Translations under genes and position numbers: made by a program
Part shown: piece after piece, positions 40,050 through 48,936 of the stretch
Layout of the letters: each line of letters starts with the position of its first letter
Numbering within the stretch: position 1 is the first letter of the stretch
Notes under the pieces: generated by a model
Databases searched by the model: none
The model's input: only the letters and a program-made list of their open reading frames with translations
Told to the model about the DNA's origin: nothing
Assembly: GCA_016713305.1 (NCBI GenBank)
Contig: JADJPK010000005.1
Span: 619,943 to 683,942, forward strand
Source: Betaproteobacteria bacterium
Lineage (GTDB): Bacteria; Pseudomonadota; Gammaproteobacteria; Burkholderiales; Ga0077523
DNA: 64,000 bases
Reading direction: 5' to 3'

Positions 40050-40159
40050 CGGTGCAGTGTATCGCCCCGTACACGAGCGTGCATTGACGGCGATGCTGTC
40101 GTTTCGCGGATGCTTCGTGGGAGAATCAGCGGTCGCGATCCCGGTTCCAGGGGGCTCAG

Positions 40160-40543
40160 TTGAATCTCGAGAAAGTGGTCTTCGGTTTCTTCATCATTCT
40201 CGCGATGACGCTCAATTTCGGTTTCTTCGTGGGCGACATCGACGATCCGCTCCAGCACAACGTCTACGAGATGTATGCCGCCATCGTGGTGAATCTCATC
40301 GCGACGGTGCTCAAGTTCGGCGATCGTACCCAGGTCGGCGCCCTGCACCTTGCCACCAGCCTCGTCGCTGACCTTCAGCTCATCGCGGGTGCGATCGTCT
40401 GGGCCTACGCGGAACACGCGGCACCCGGGGGGTTGCGGCCCGAGACCATGGCGAGCATCGTGTCATTGTCCGGTGGCGCGTTCGTGGCGAACATCGTGTC
40501 CGCCGTATTGCTCATCATCGAGACGGCGCAGCTCAGGCGCTGA
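40160..40543 (+). CDS. Small four-helix inner-membrane protein upstream of potassium channel (DUF6394-like)
   Basis: A 127-residue protein with four predicted helices (VVFGFFIILAMTLNFGFFVG, YAAIVVNLIATVL, LQLIAGAIVWAYA, VANIVSAVLLIIE). A TTG start (TTGAATCTCGAG, MNLEKVVFGF) is used. It lies 13 bp upstream of the RCK potassium-channel gene on the same strand, so it is probably co-expressed and may be an accessory subunit. I think it belongs to a small proteobacterial family (DUF6394), but that name is from memory. A CCAGGGGCTCAG leader gives only a weak ribosome binding site. Confidence 0.75.
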   Translation: MNLEKVVFGFFIILAMTLNFGFFVGDIDDPLQHNVYEMYAAIVVNLIATVLKFGDRTQVGALHLATSLVADLQLIAGAIVWAYAEHAAPGGLRPETMASIVSLSGGAFVANIVSAVLLIIETAQLRR

Positions 40544-40556
40544 GGCCGGCACCGCC

Positions 40557-42292
40557 GTGAACAGTGCGCTGTTCCTCGCCCTGCGGCGCATGCGCGCGCC
40601 GCTGCTTACGCTCATCGTGAGTTACGCCGTGTCGATCCTGGGCATGGTCCTCATTCCCGGTGCCGATGGCCAGGGCATGCCCTGGCGGGTGAGTTTCTTC
40701 CACGCGTTCTATTTCCTCAGTTACACCGCGACGACCATCGGTTTTGGCGAAGTCCGCACGCGTTCACCGACGCGCAGCGGATGTGGGTCATCTTCACCAT
40801 CTATCTCACGGTGGTGTCCTGGTTCTACGCCATCGGCAAGATCATCCAGATCACCCAGGATCCGGGCTTCCAGCAGGTGCTCGCCACGCAGCGGTTCGGC
40901 CGCGCGGTGGCACGACTCCAGGAGCCGTTCTTCGTGGTCTGCGGGTATGGAGAAACCGGCAGCGAACTGGTGGACACGTTCGACCACCGCGGCGTGCGCT
41001 GCGTCATCGTCGATCTCAACGCCGCCAAGGTGCAAGAGGCCGAGCTGGCGGCACTGCGGATGGACGTCCCCGCGCTCGTGGGCGATGTCCGCCTGCCTGA
41101 AACGCTCGCGCTCGCCGGCCTTGACCATTCGCATTGCGCCGGTGTGGTGGCGCTGACCAACGACGATCACGCCAATCTTTCGGTGGCGGCCACGGTGAAG
41201 CTGCTGCGGCCCGGCCTGCCCGTCATCTGCCGTTGCGAATCCGACCTCGCGTCGTCGTCCATGCAAGCGTTCGACACGGATCACATCGTCGATCCATTCG
41301 CGTTGTTCGGCGAGCATCTCGCCATGGCCCTGAAGAAGCCGGGACACTACCTTCTGCGCGAGTGGCTCACCGCTGCGCCGGACGAGACGTTGCGCGAGCC
41401 CCTGTTCCCACCGGTGGGCAACTGGGTCCTGTGCGGATTCGGCCGCTTCGGCGCGCGCACCGCGCGCAGTCTTTCGGCGGGAGGCAACGCCGTCACCATC
41501 GTGGAGGCCGAGCCCGACGTCGCGCAGGCGGCCGGTGCCATCTGCGGCCAGGGGACGGAGCGCTCGGTCCTCGAGCATGCGGGAGTGGGCAGCGCCGTGG
41601 GAATCATCGCCGGGACCGGCAGCGACGTGATCAATCTGTCCATCGTCCGCATCGCACGGCAGATGTCTCCGGGCATCTTCACGGTGGTGCGGAGCAACCA
41701 GCGCAGCTCCACCATGCTGTTCGAGGCCGCCGGGGCCTCGGTGGCCGTGCAACCGGCCATGGTTGTCGTGCACGCCTGCATCGCCCATCTCATGGCGCCC
41801 GCACTTGCGCGGTTCCTCGAGGCCGCGTCCGCGCACGACAACGCCTGGGCCAACGAACTGCTCGCGAGAATCGCCGGCATCACCGACGAGCGGGTGCCCG
41901 AAATCTGGTCCGCCACGGTGGATGCCTCGGAGGCGCCCGCCGTGCTGGGTATTCTCGGCGTTCGTGCGGTGACGCTGGATGCAGTCGTGCGTGATCCCCA
42001 GTTCCGCGACGATCTGTTGCCGGTCCTGGCACTCGCGCTGGAACGCAACGGGAGCCTCGTTCTGCTGCCGCCCGCGGAGACGGCGCTCGAGCCGGGAGAC
42101 CGGATTCTCTTCTGTGGACGTGGCCGCGGGCGGCGCAAGCAGGTTCTCACCCTGCGCAACGACAACGTGCTGCGCTACGTGCTCACCGGCCGGGACGTTC
42201 CGGGCGGCTGGGTCTGGCGCAAGGTCACGCACCAGACCGCCGCGCAAGGGGCCGCGCCTACCAGCTGTAGCGAACCGCGTACCGGACGATGA
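40557..42292 (+). pseudogene. Potassium channel with two RCK (TrkA-N) domains, frameshifted after the pore
   Basis: From GTG 40557 the first frame gives TM1 (LLTLIVSYAVSILGMVLI), the pore helix and the selectivity filter (TATTIGFGEV). At 40754-40755 one C appears missing, because the next frame supplies HAFTDAQRMWVIFTIYL, which continues directly as TM2. The remaining 500 residues are intact, with two RCK Rossmann domains (FVVCGYGETGSEL and WVLCGFGRFGARTA, each followed by a TrkA-C-like region). Restored, it would be a ligand-gated K+ channel of about 578 residues. The lesion is a single base, so sequencing error is as likely as inactivation. The 3' end overlaps the convergent DUF4139 gene by 35 bp. 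Confidence 0.8.
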
Positions 42293-43814
42293 CCTCCTTG
42301 TCCGGTGCCACGTCCACCGGAAAATGCACGGTGCGGGCGTCCTGCTTTTCCGCGGTGTGCGTGGAAGAGACGATCCTCCAGCTGCTCCATCGGTAGAGCG
42401 TTTCCCGGACGACGACCCGCACAGGCTCCTCCTTGCGATTGCGGATCCTGATCTCGAATTCCTCGGTCATCGTCTTGCGTGAGGTATCCAGCTTGAAGTC
42501 GGTCTGCCGGCGTTCGCCGACCACGTCGAACGCGGAGCCGAGCTTGAGGAGGACGGTCTCGTTGCGGGGCGTGTGGTCGATGCGGTCTTCCCCGATGAAT
42601 TCCAGAGTGCCGTCCGCGTGGTCCAGCTTGCTCACGCGCACGCGGCCCGCCGGCAAGGGCACCCCCATGCCATTCTCCTTGCCGTTGCGGAAGCTGAGAT
42701 AGGTGTCCACCTTGCGGCTCGAGGCCACGCCGAAGTTGCGGTCGACGTAGGGTTCGCCGCCGTAGCCGTAATCGGCCGCGCCGTAGTAGACCAGCGTCTT
42801 CTCGCAGGCGATGCCGTTGGCCGCAGGGAAGAGCTCGATCTGCTTGGTCGAGTTGTCGGGCAGCGTGCTCGGGCGGCCGAGGGTGTACAGGTGATACTCG
42901 AAGAAGGACTTCTCCTCGAAGCCGCGCGGCGCTTCCGCCGTGGCCGCCATGTCGGCGCGCATCAGCATCTTCGCCGAAGGGGCAGGTGCCGCCGGCGCAC
43001 GGTGCACATCCCCGGCGATGAGCTTGATGCGGGCATCGGGATAGGATGCGCCCGATCGGTTGAGGATGCTCACCCAGGCACCGACGTCCAGGCGGCATTC
43101 GCCGGCCGTCCGGCCTTCGGTGTACACGAGGTTGTAGTCGGTCCACCAGGTGATTCCCGCCGTCTGATAGGCGACGCGCGCACGATGGGTGCCCGGCACT
43201 TCGGTGTAGAGGTCCCACACGAGCGTGGGGCGGGTGATGAGCCCTCCAGGCAGCTCGGGCAGCGTGACGGAAGCGTTGTGCGCAAACGTGCGCACGCTTC
43301 CGTCCGCCTGCTTGAGCACGAGTCCACCCTGGGTGGAAAGCAGCGTGCCGGGGAAGTTCTCCGCCTTGTCGCCCCGCACCTGTTCCACGGCGATGTCTCG
43401 ATCGACGAACTTCTGCAGCAGCTTTTCCGAGGAGACCAGGTCGAACTGGAAGTTCTGCTCGATGACGCGTGTCGACGCCGGGTCGGTCAAGGACTGGAAC
43501 GACACGGTGGTGGGATCGATCAGGCCGGCCACGTCGCTGAACCGCACCTCGTTCCTGCCCCCGGACAGGTCGATCCCGCGTTCGTGGCGCACGACCGCGT
43601 AGCCGGGTACGGAATGGCCGGTCTGTCCTCCTGACCTGTAGGCGTCGACCGGAACGGCCCCGGCGGGAGCACTGCTGTAGATGGTGAGCGCGTTGGCGAT
43701 GTTCTCCGCATGCACGGGCACCTCGCAGCACAGCAGGGACGCAACGGTGGTCATGAACGCAACGCCGCAGTGCACGGCAGGAAACCGGCGTTGCGATCCG
43801 GTGGGACGGGGCAT
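42258..43814 (-). CDS. DUF4139 domain-containing exported protein
   Basis: A 518-residue protein with a signal peptide (hydrophobic core VAFMTTVASLLCCEVPVHA). The mature part starts with an N-terminal beta region and proceeds to the DUF4139 domain, recognisable by VWDLYTEVPGTHRARVAYQT, ITWWTDYNLVY, the loop with DARIKLIAGDV and the C-terminal IRIRNRKEEPVRVVVRE and VRYAVRYSW. DUF4139 proteins are secreted or periplasmic beta-sandwich proteins of unknown function. The ATG at 43814 is preferred because it immediately precedes the signal peptide. It converges on the potassium-channel gene with a 35 bp overlap. Confidence 0.9.
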   Translation of the reverse strand: MPRPTGSQRRFPAVHCGVAFMTTVASLLCCEVPVHAENIANALTIYSSAPAGAVPVDAYRSGGQTGHSVPGYAVVRHERGIDLSGGRNEVRFSDVAGLIDPTTVSFQSLTDPASTRVIEQNFQFDLVSSEKLLQKFVDRDIAVEQVRGDKAENFPGTLLSTQGGLVLKQADGSVRTFAHNASVTLPELPGGLITRPTLVWDLYTEVPGTHRARVAYQTAGITWWTDYNLVYTEGRTAGECRLDVGAWVSILNRSGASYPDARIKLIAGDVHRAPAAPAPSAKMLMRADMAATAEAPRGFEEKSFFEYHLYTLGRPSTLPDNSTKQIELFPAANGIACEKTLVYYGAADYGYGGEPYVDRNFGVASSRKVDTYLSFRNGKENGMGVPLPAGRVRVSKLDHADGTLEFIGEDRIDHTPRNETVLLKLGSAFDVVGERRQTDFKLDTSRKTMTEEFEIRIRNRKEEPVRVVVRETLYRWSSWRIVSSTHTAEKQDARTVHFPVDVAPDKEVIVRYAVRYSW

Positions 43815-44142
43815 GGTGTCTTCTCCTGTATGGGACATCACCCGCAAGGGTGCACGGGCATTGAACGGGCATGAGCCGCCAACGGGGTCGAGCGTCTGCG
43901 CACCGATGAGGCCGGAGCGCCTGTAAGAAACGTCGACGGCAGGAACGGCAATCCGCCGTCGAGCTGTGCGCCGGTCATCCCGCGTCTCAGCCGTCAATTC
44001 CCCTGGACCCTGCGGGGATGAGACAATCGGTCCGCTCCGATCCCTGAGCGAGGGAACATCGCATGGCATCCTTTTCGCTGTGCGATGCCGTCAACACTCG
44101 ATAGGCGAGCCGATGCGCTGCCCACTGCGCACGAGCGAGTCG
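43815..44142. other. 328 bp divergent intergenic region
   Basis: Lies between the DUF4139 gene (minus) and the small two-helix membrane protein (plus) and so should contain both promoters. No repeat, operator or recognisable promoter was seen. The plus frame stays open back to 43966, so the small protein could start further upstream at 44113, but no ribosome binding site clearly decides this. Confidence 0.45.
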
Positions 44143-44583
44143 ATGTACAGCATCATGCAGAAGAATGAACATCCCTTTCCGGTCGGCGCCGTCCTCCTGA
44201 TCGTGGCGGCCTTCCTCGGCGCGACCGTCAACGTCGGCTACTGGGTCTACGCCAAACGCGGCGCGGATTCGTTCGAGACGCCTCTTTTCCAGGCAGCGTC
44301 GACCGTCCATGCGCTCGAGGAAGCCTGCAAGCAGGAGCGCGACGCCGCGGCAAAGACCACGGGCCAGGTCTTCGCCGACGTGAATACCGATGAGGTGATC
44401 GTCGAGCATCCGGAAACGAAGAGCTGCGATGCGGTGGGTCCCGCCACCGTCCGCCGCAACGAGTTGCAGCAGAACCAGGATCTGGCGCGCGCAACCGCAT
44501 GGCAGGCGGTTCCCCCCCTGATCCTGTGGCCGGTGCTTGCGGGCGTCGGACTCTTCTTCTACGCGCGCGGGCAGCGGCGCTGA
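44143..44583 (+). CDS. Hypothetical two-helix membrane protein
   Basis: A 146-residue protein, MYSIMQKNEHPF at the start. It has one helix at residues about 15-37 (VGAVLLIVAAFLGATVNVGYWV) and one near the C-terminus (VPPLILWPVLAGVGLFFYA), with a soluble 75-residue domain between them that carries two cysteines (LEEACKQE and TKSCDAVGP) possibly forming a disulfide. I do not recognise a family. ATGs at 44113 and 44155 are alternative starts. It is tail-to-tail with the exported alpha/beta hydrolase. Confidence 0.7.
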   Translation: MYSIMQKNEHPFPVGAVLLIVAAFLGATVNVGYWVYAKRGADSFETPLFQAASTVHALEEACKQERDAAAKTTGQVFADVNTDEVIVEHPETKSCDAVGPATVRRNELQQNQDLARATAWQAVPPLILWPVLAGVGLFFYARGQRR

Positions 44584-44638
44584 TCAACGGTCGCGGTGGC
44601 GAAGGAGGTCCGTCGACAGACCTCCGCCGGCGTACGCG

Positions 44639-45679
44639 TCAGCGCGGCAAGTCCTCGTCGAGAAACAGCTGAACCTCCCGGAAGAGTTGCGACCGGTTGC
44701 GTTCCATGATGATCGTGTGGGTGCCCTCGCCGAACATGACGAGTCGTTTTGTGGCCGCCGACGTCAGTTTTGCGAAGAGGGTCTGGGCCATGTAGGGCGG
44801 TGTGTCCTGGTCCCACTCCGCCACCGTCAGCAGGGTGGGTGCCGTGATGCGGGAAGGATCGTAGGAGGGTTTCTCCGCCAGCCAGTATTCCCGCAGATCC
44901 TTCAGTACGCCGTTGGGCGCCCGCAACTGGCCGGAACCGGCCGAGGGGTCCGTGGCCCAGGTGGCGTCGGCCCAGGCCTCGAACCAGCCCGGCGGGATCA
45001 GATCGTCCTTCCTGTTCTCCGGAACCCCAGCCAGCCAGCGCTTGTGCGCGGCATCTTTCGTGACGGTTCTGTAAGCCGGCAAGGGTCCGCTGCCCGCCAG
45101 AGGGGAGGGGGTCGTGCGAAGCCAGACGGGCGCGTAGAGCACCAGCCTGGAGACCTTCTCGGGGTGTGCGGCCGCGTAGCCGCCCATGATGGCCGTGCCC
45201 CACGACCATCCCAGAAGAGCGATACGGTCCACCCCCCTGCGGGCCAGGATGTGATCGACCGCGCTTCCGACATCGCGGATGGCGACATCCGTCGTCACGA
45301 TGGGTGCATTCTCCGTGGCGGGCCGCTCCATTTCCGCAGGCCTCGTGCTCCGTCCGTAGCCCCGCAGATCCACCAGCCACACGTCCCATCCCGCCCGCGC
45401 GATGAATTCCATCCACGACAACCCGTCCAGAGGAAGATCGAACGCCGTCTCCGAAGGGTACGTCGCACCGTGCACGTACAGCAGCACGCGGCGGGTTCCG
45501 CGCACGTCCATGCATCCGGGGTGCTTGTTGCGGACATACAGCGAAATGCCGGGCGTGTCCGAGTCGATCCACGACTCCTCGGTCACGATGCCGGGCCTGC
45601 AGCGGTCGTCGCCGTGAGCGAATCCGGGCAGGGCGAGGGAGAAGACGGCGAGGAAGGCAAGGATGCTGGGCAGTCGCAT
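44639..45679 (-). CDS. Exported alpha/beta hydrolase
   Basis: A 346-residue secreted hydrolase. The signal peptide is MRLPSILAFLAVFSLALPGFAHG; the mature protein has an oxyanion block VLLYVHGATYPSETAF, the Ser elbow LLGWSWGTAIMGG, and a late Asp/His pair (VAEWDQDTPPYM and GEGTHTIIMERNR). It resembles periplasmic carboxylesterase-like hydrolases that act on small esters or amides. The ATG at 45679 was chosen because the signal peptide begins there; the frame is open far upstream only because of base composition. It is tail-to-tail with the gene ending at 44583. Confidence 0.88.
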   Translation of the reverse strand: MRLPSILAFLAVFSLALPGFAHGDDRCRPGIVTEESWIDSDTPGISLYVRNKHPGCMDVRGTRRVLLYVHGATYPSETAFDLPLDGLSWMEFIARAGWDVWLVDLRGYGRSTRPAEMERPATENAPIVTTDVAIRDVGSAVDHILARRGVDRIALLGWSWGTAIMGGYAAAHPEKVSRLVLYAPVWLRTTPSPLAGSGPLPAYRTVTKDAAHKRWLAGVPENRKDDLIPPGWFEAWADATWATDPSAGSGQLRAPNGVLKDLREYWLAEKPSYDPSRITAPTLLTVAEWDQDTPPYMAQTLFAKLTSAATKRLVMFGEGTHTIIMERNRSQLFREVQLFLDEDLPR

Positions 45680-45916
45680 GGCGGGTCGTCGCAGAGTGGA
45701 CGCGGCCGGAGGCCGCTTCGTTTCGAATGTAGCACGCGACCGGGCAGCCACCCGCCGGGGGCCCGCTGCACCGATATCGCAAGCGGCGGCGTCGCGGCAT
45801 CCGGATCGTCCGCATGCTGGACGCCGCGAGCGATCGAGCGCCCGCCGCGTGCCGTCCAAGGGGTTGGCGAGACCCCTCCACTCGATAGATGGACCGGCAC
45901 GCCATAGAATCCGGTC

Positions 45917-46906
45917 ATGGAGGCACCCGCTCATCCCTTCGCCACACTGGCGCCCGAGATCATCCTGGACGCCGTCGAATCCACCGGACCCCGCTGCGAC
46001 GGTCGTCTGCTGGCCCTGAACAGCTACGAGAACCGCGTCTACCAGGTGGGGATCGAGGACAGCGCCCCGCTGGTCGCCAAGTTCTACCGTCCCGGACGGT
46101 GGTCCGATGCACAGATCCACGAGGAGCACGCGTTCGCACGCGAGTTGGCCGAGGACGAAGTGCCCGTCATCGCGCCCTTGGCCGATCCCAAGGGCGAGAC
46201 GCTTCTTCGGCATGGCGGATTCCGCTTCGCCGTGTTTCCGCGCGCCGGAGGGCGAGCGCCCGAACTGGACCGTGAGGATGTGCTCCGCTGGATCGGCCGT
46301 TTCCTCGGGCGTCTTCATCAGGTCGGAGGGCGTGCACGGTTCCGATCGCGCCTCGCGATCAGCGTGGATCGACTGGGCCGCGAATCCCGCGACTTCCTCC
46401 TGGCGGGCAAGCACGTGCCGGCAGAACTCGAACCGTCGTACCGAAGCGTTGCCGACATGGCGATCGACGCGGCGCAACGCTGTTTCGATGCCGCGGGCCC
46501 GGTGCGCACGCTGCGGCTGCACGGTGACTGCCACGCGGGGAACATCCTCTGGACCGACGACGGACCGCATTTTGTCGATCTCGACGATGCCTGCACGGGG
46601 CCAGCCGTCCAGGACCTCTGGATGCTGCTCTCGGGCGACCAGGCAGCGCGCGAGGCGCAACTCGCGGCCGTGCTCGAAGGCTACGAGACGTTTCGCGAGT
46701 TCGACCGCGTCGAGCTCCTCCTCGTGGAGGCGCTGCGGACGCTGCGCATCATGCATTACGCGGCGTGGCTCGCGCGCCGCTGGGACGATCCCGCCTTTCC
46801 GGTCACGTTCCCCTGGTTCCACACGCCAAGATACTGGCAGGACCACATCCTGGAACTGAGGGAACAGGTGGGCGCCATGGACGATCCGGTGCTCGCCACG
46901 GTCTGA
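45917..46906 (+). CDS. srkA: Serine/threonine protein kinase SrkA (YihE)
   Basis: A 329-residue aminoglycoside-phosphotransferase-fold kinase of the SrkA/YihE family. The N-terminal lobe reads NSYENRVYQVGIED and APLVAKFYRPGRWSD with the ATP lysine; the catalytic loop is LHGDCHAGNILW and the metal Asp is in FVDLDDACTGP; the C-terminal LRIMHYAAWLARRWDDPAFP block is specific to this family. SrkA counteracts the MazEF-type stress death response and Cpx-related stress in enterics. The usual partner dsbA is absent here. Repeat copy C begins 24 bp after the stop. Confidence 0.94.
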   Translation: MEAPAHPFATLAPEIILDAVESTGPRCDGRLLALNSYENRVYQVGIEDSAPLVAKFYRPGRWSDAQIHEEHAFARELAEDEVPVIAPLADPKGETLLRHGGFRFAVFPRAGGRAPELDREDVLRWIGRFLGRLHQVGGRARFRSRLAISVDRLGRESRDFLLAGKHVPAELEPSYRSVADMAIDAAQRCFDAAGPVRTLRLHGDCHAGNILWTDDGPHFVDLDDACTGPAVQDLWMLLSGDQAAREAQLAAVLEGYETFREFDRVELLLVEALRTLRIMHYAAWLARRWDDPAFPVTFPWFHTPRYWQDHILELREQVGAMDDPVLATV

Positions 46907-46929
46907 CCGGCCCACGCCGGAAATCGACG

Positions 46930-47006
46930 TCCCGCGTCCCGTCCTGTCTCCTCCTGTTCCGCGCTCGCCTGCGACGCCCGCACATTGATGAGCCCTTCCC
47001 TGGGAC
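46930..47006 (+). repeat. Intergenic repeat, copy C (diverged)
   Basis: The right end CACATTGATGAGCCCTTCCC followed by TGGGAC aligns with copies A (CATTGATCAGACCTTCCCTA) and B (CATCGATAGGACCTTCCCTA). The left two-thirds matches only loosely (ACGTCC, CCTCC and GCG blocks). It lies between srkA and the YHS-like gene, in the same orientation as the others. Confidence 0.4.
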
Positions 47007-47142
47007 ATCAAGACAATTTCCCGGAGGTTCGCGCGGGTTTCCCGGGCACTCTTGCCGTCGTGCCGGACCTCTGGCAGGAATGACCTCCCGGGGCCTGGCC
47101 GACTTTCGTCGCAGAACATCCGTCACTTTCAGGAGGGAGAAC

Positions 47143-47391
47143 ATGAAGGCAATCGTCATCACCGCGGCCCTGGCGCTCGCAGGCGCATCCACCGCCGTTG
47201 CGGCCGGGGAACTCGGGGACAACTGCGCATGGGGCGTCGTCAACGGCAAGAAGGTCAAGACCGACTGCGCCGTGACCCAGATGGGGCCCGACGGCAAGAC
47301 TTATTGTTTCAGCAACGAGCAGGTCAAGTGGCTCTTCATGGCTGACCTCGAAGGCAACATCCGCAAGGCCAACGACTCCTACAAGAAGTAA
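47143..47391 (+). CDS. Small exported YHS-like domain protein
   Basis: An 82-residue protein. It has a signal peptide (MKAIVITAALALAGASTAVA, cleaved before AGELGDN) and then one compact domain with three cysteines: NCAWGVVNGKKVKTDCAV and GKTYCFSNEQVKWLFMADLEG. The second segment follows the YHS pattern (GKTYyFcse.ck..F..dpe), which often binds a metal such as Cu or Fe. AGGAGGGAGAAC precedes the ATG. A periplasmic metal-binding role is plausible but unproven. It is monocistronic, with repeat C upstream and a strong hairpin just after. Confidence 0.82.
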   Translation: MKAIVITAALALAGASTAVAAGELGDNCAWGVVNGKKVKTDCAVTQMGPDGKTYCFSNEQVKWLFMADLEGNIRKANDSYKK

Positions 47392-47401
47392 CCGCTCCAG
47401 C

Positions 47402-47425
47402 CCGGCCCGGACACTGCCGGGCCGG
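47402..47425 (+). terminator. Terminator-like hairpin after the YHS-like gene
   Basis: Perfect 9 bp arms CCGGCCCGG and CCGGGCCGG around a 6-base loop ACACTG, 10 bp past the stop codon. The stem is very stable; only TCTG follows, so the U-tract is poor. It probably ends or stabilises the short YHS-like transcript. Confidence 0.55.
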
Positions 47426-47630
47426 TCTGCGCATTGCCTCGTCTGTTCCCGTCTGTTTCCGGCCATCCGGGCCCGGCTTTCGCTTGTTCTGCGCTGCAGC
47501 ATCTTGACGTCCCATAGCGGCGGTCCTACATTGCTGCGCTGTCGGCTTTCCGACAAAACAACACGTTGCAATACGTCGCCGCGGAGTCATGCGGCCGCGG
47601 AACCGACTTCACGCCGGAGGTCACGGATAC

Positions 47631-48851
47631 ATGCTCTATGCAATGCACGAGTGGCAGCACGCGCTGCTCACCCCGTTCGCAGCTCTCGCCGGCGCCAACC
47701 ACGCGCTGTTCTCGCAGCCGCACAGCCCGTGGGCACACACCCCGTATTCGCGGACCATGGCCGCTGCCAACGAACTGGTCATGCGCCTCGTCCAGCGCTA
47801 CGAGAAGCCGCAGTGGCACATCGGCGAGACGGTGGTGGACGGCCAGACCGTGCCGGTGACCATCGAAAAAGCCGTCGTCAAGCCCTTTTGCAAGCTGCTT
47901 CACTTCAAGCGCGCAGTCCGGGGACGCCGGGATCCGGTCGTGCTGGTCGTGGCGCCCTTGTCGGGGCATCACGCGACGCTGCTTCGCGACACGGTCCGCA
48001 CCATGCTGCCGGAACACGAGGTCTACATCACCGACTGGGTGGATGCCCGCATGGTGCCGCTGCACGAGGGGCACTTCCATCTGGACGACTACGTGGAGTA
48101 CATCCAGGAGTTCATCCGTCACCTGGGACCGGACGTCCACGTGGTCTCGGTGTGCCAGCCTACGGTGCCTGTCATGGCCGCGGTGTCGCTGATGGCGTCG
48201 CGCAAGGAGAAGACCGCGCCGCTGACCATGACCATGATGGGCGGGCCGATCGACACCCGCCGCAGTCCCACGGTCGTGAACAACTTCGCCACCGGCCGGC
48301 CGCTGTCGTGGTTCGAGAGCCGGGTGATCCAGCGCGTGCCCGCGAACTATCCCGGCATGGGCCGGCGCGTCTACCCGGGCTTCCTGCAGCACATCAGCTT
48401 CATCATGATGAATGCCGACCGGCACATCGATGCGCACCGGGAATTCTTCCAGCACCTCATCGTCGGCGATGGCGACAGCGCGGCGGCGCACCGCCGCTTC
48501 TACGACGAATACAACGCCGTTCTGGACATGGCGGCGGAGTACTACCTCGAAACGCTGCGTGTGGTGTTCAAGGAGCACGCGCTCCCGGAAGGGACGTGGA
48601 CGGTGCGGGGAGAACTCGTGAAGCCTGCAGACATCACGCGCACCGCGCTCTTCACCATCGAAGGTGAACTGGACGACATCTCCGGTGTGGGCCAGACGCA
48701 GGCGGCGCACGATCTGTGCAGGAAGATTCCGGCCGGCAAGAGGGATCACTATCTCGTCGAAGGCGTGGGTCACTATGGTATCTTCAGTGGGCGCCGGTAC
48801 CGGGAGAGCATCTATCCCCGCATCCGCGAGTTCATTCGCAAGCATTCATAA
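47631..48851 (+). CDS. phaZ: Intracellular polyhydroxyalkanoate depolymerase
   Basis: A 406-residue protein of the intracellular PhaZ family (Ralstonia PhaZ1-like). The start MLYAMHEWQHALLTPFA is typical. The nucleophile is the Cys in VSVCQPTVPVMAA, in place of a lipase serine, as known for this family. MMGGPIDTRRSPT and LFTIEGELDDISGVGQT (Asp) and GVGHYGIFSG (His) complete the site. It mobilises stored PHB granules. GGAGG lies 10 bp before the ATG at 47631. A good terminator follows at 48887. No phaC or phaP is nearby, so the storage genes are elsewhere. Confidence 0.95.
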   Translation: MLYAMHEWQHALLTPFAALAGANHALFSQPHSPWAHTPYSRTMAAANELVMRLVQRYEKPQWHIGETVVDGQTVPVTIEKAVVKPFCKLLHFKRAVRGRRDPVVLVVAPLSGHHATLLRDTVRTMLPEHEVYITDWVDARMVPLHEGHFHLDDYVEYIQEFIRHLGPDVHVVSVCQPTVPVMAAVSLMASRKEKTAPLTMTMMGGPIDTRRSPTVVNNFATGRPLSWFESRVIQRVPANYPGMGRRVYPGFLQHISFIMMNADRHIDAHREFFQHLIVGDGDSAAAHRRFYDEYNAVLDMAAEYYLETLRVVFKEHALPEGTWTVRGELVKPADITRTALFTIEGELDDISGVGQTQAAHDLCRKIPAGKRDHYLVEGVGHYGIFSGRRYRESIYPRIREFIRKHS

Positions 48852-48886
48852 ACAAGACGACGCGGCATCGCCGCGCGGCGGAATGA

Positions 48887-48913
48887 AAAAGCGCGCTCGT
48901 GAAGCGCGCTTTT
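48887..48913. terminator. Intrinsic terminator between phaZ and the TTT transporter genes
   Basis: AAAAGCGCGC, a 7-base loop TCGTGAA, then GCGCGCTTTT followed by CGTTT: perfect 10 bp arms with flanking A and T runs on both sides. It lies 35 bp after the phaZ stop and 24 bp before the substrate-binding protein start, and cleanly separates the two units. The symmetric A/T runs mean that it could act in either direction. Confidence 0.8.
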
Positions 48914-48936
48914 CGTTTCTGCGGGAGGAAATTCCG

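Noticed and set aside
45680..47119. Very long N-terminal extension of the exported alpha/beta hydrolase
   Set aside because: A good signal peptide begins at 45679, and the upstream part runs antisense to srkA.
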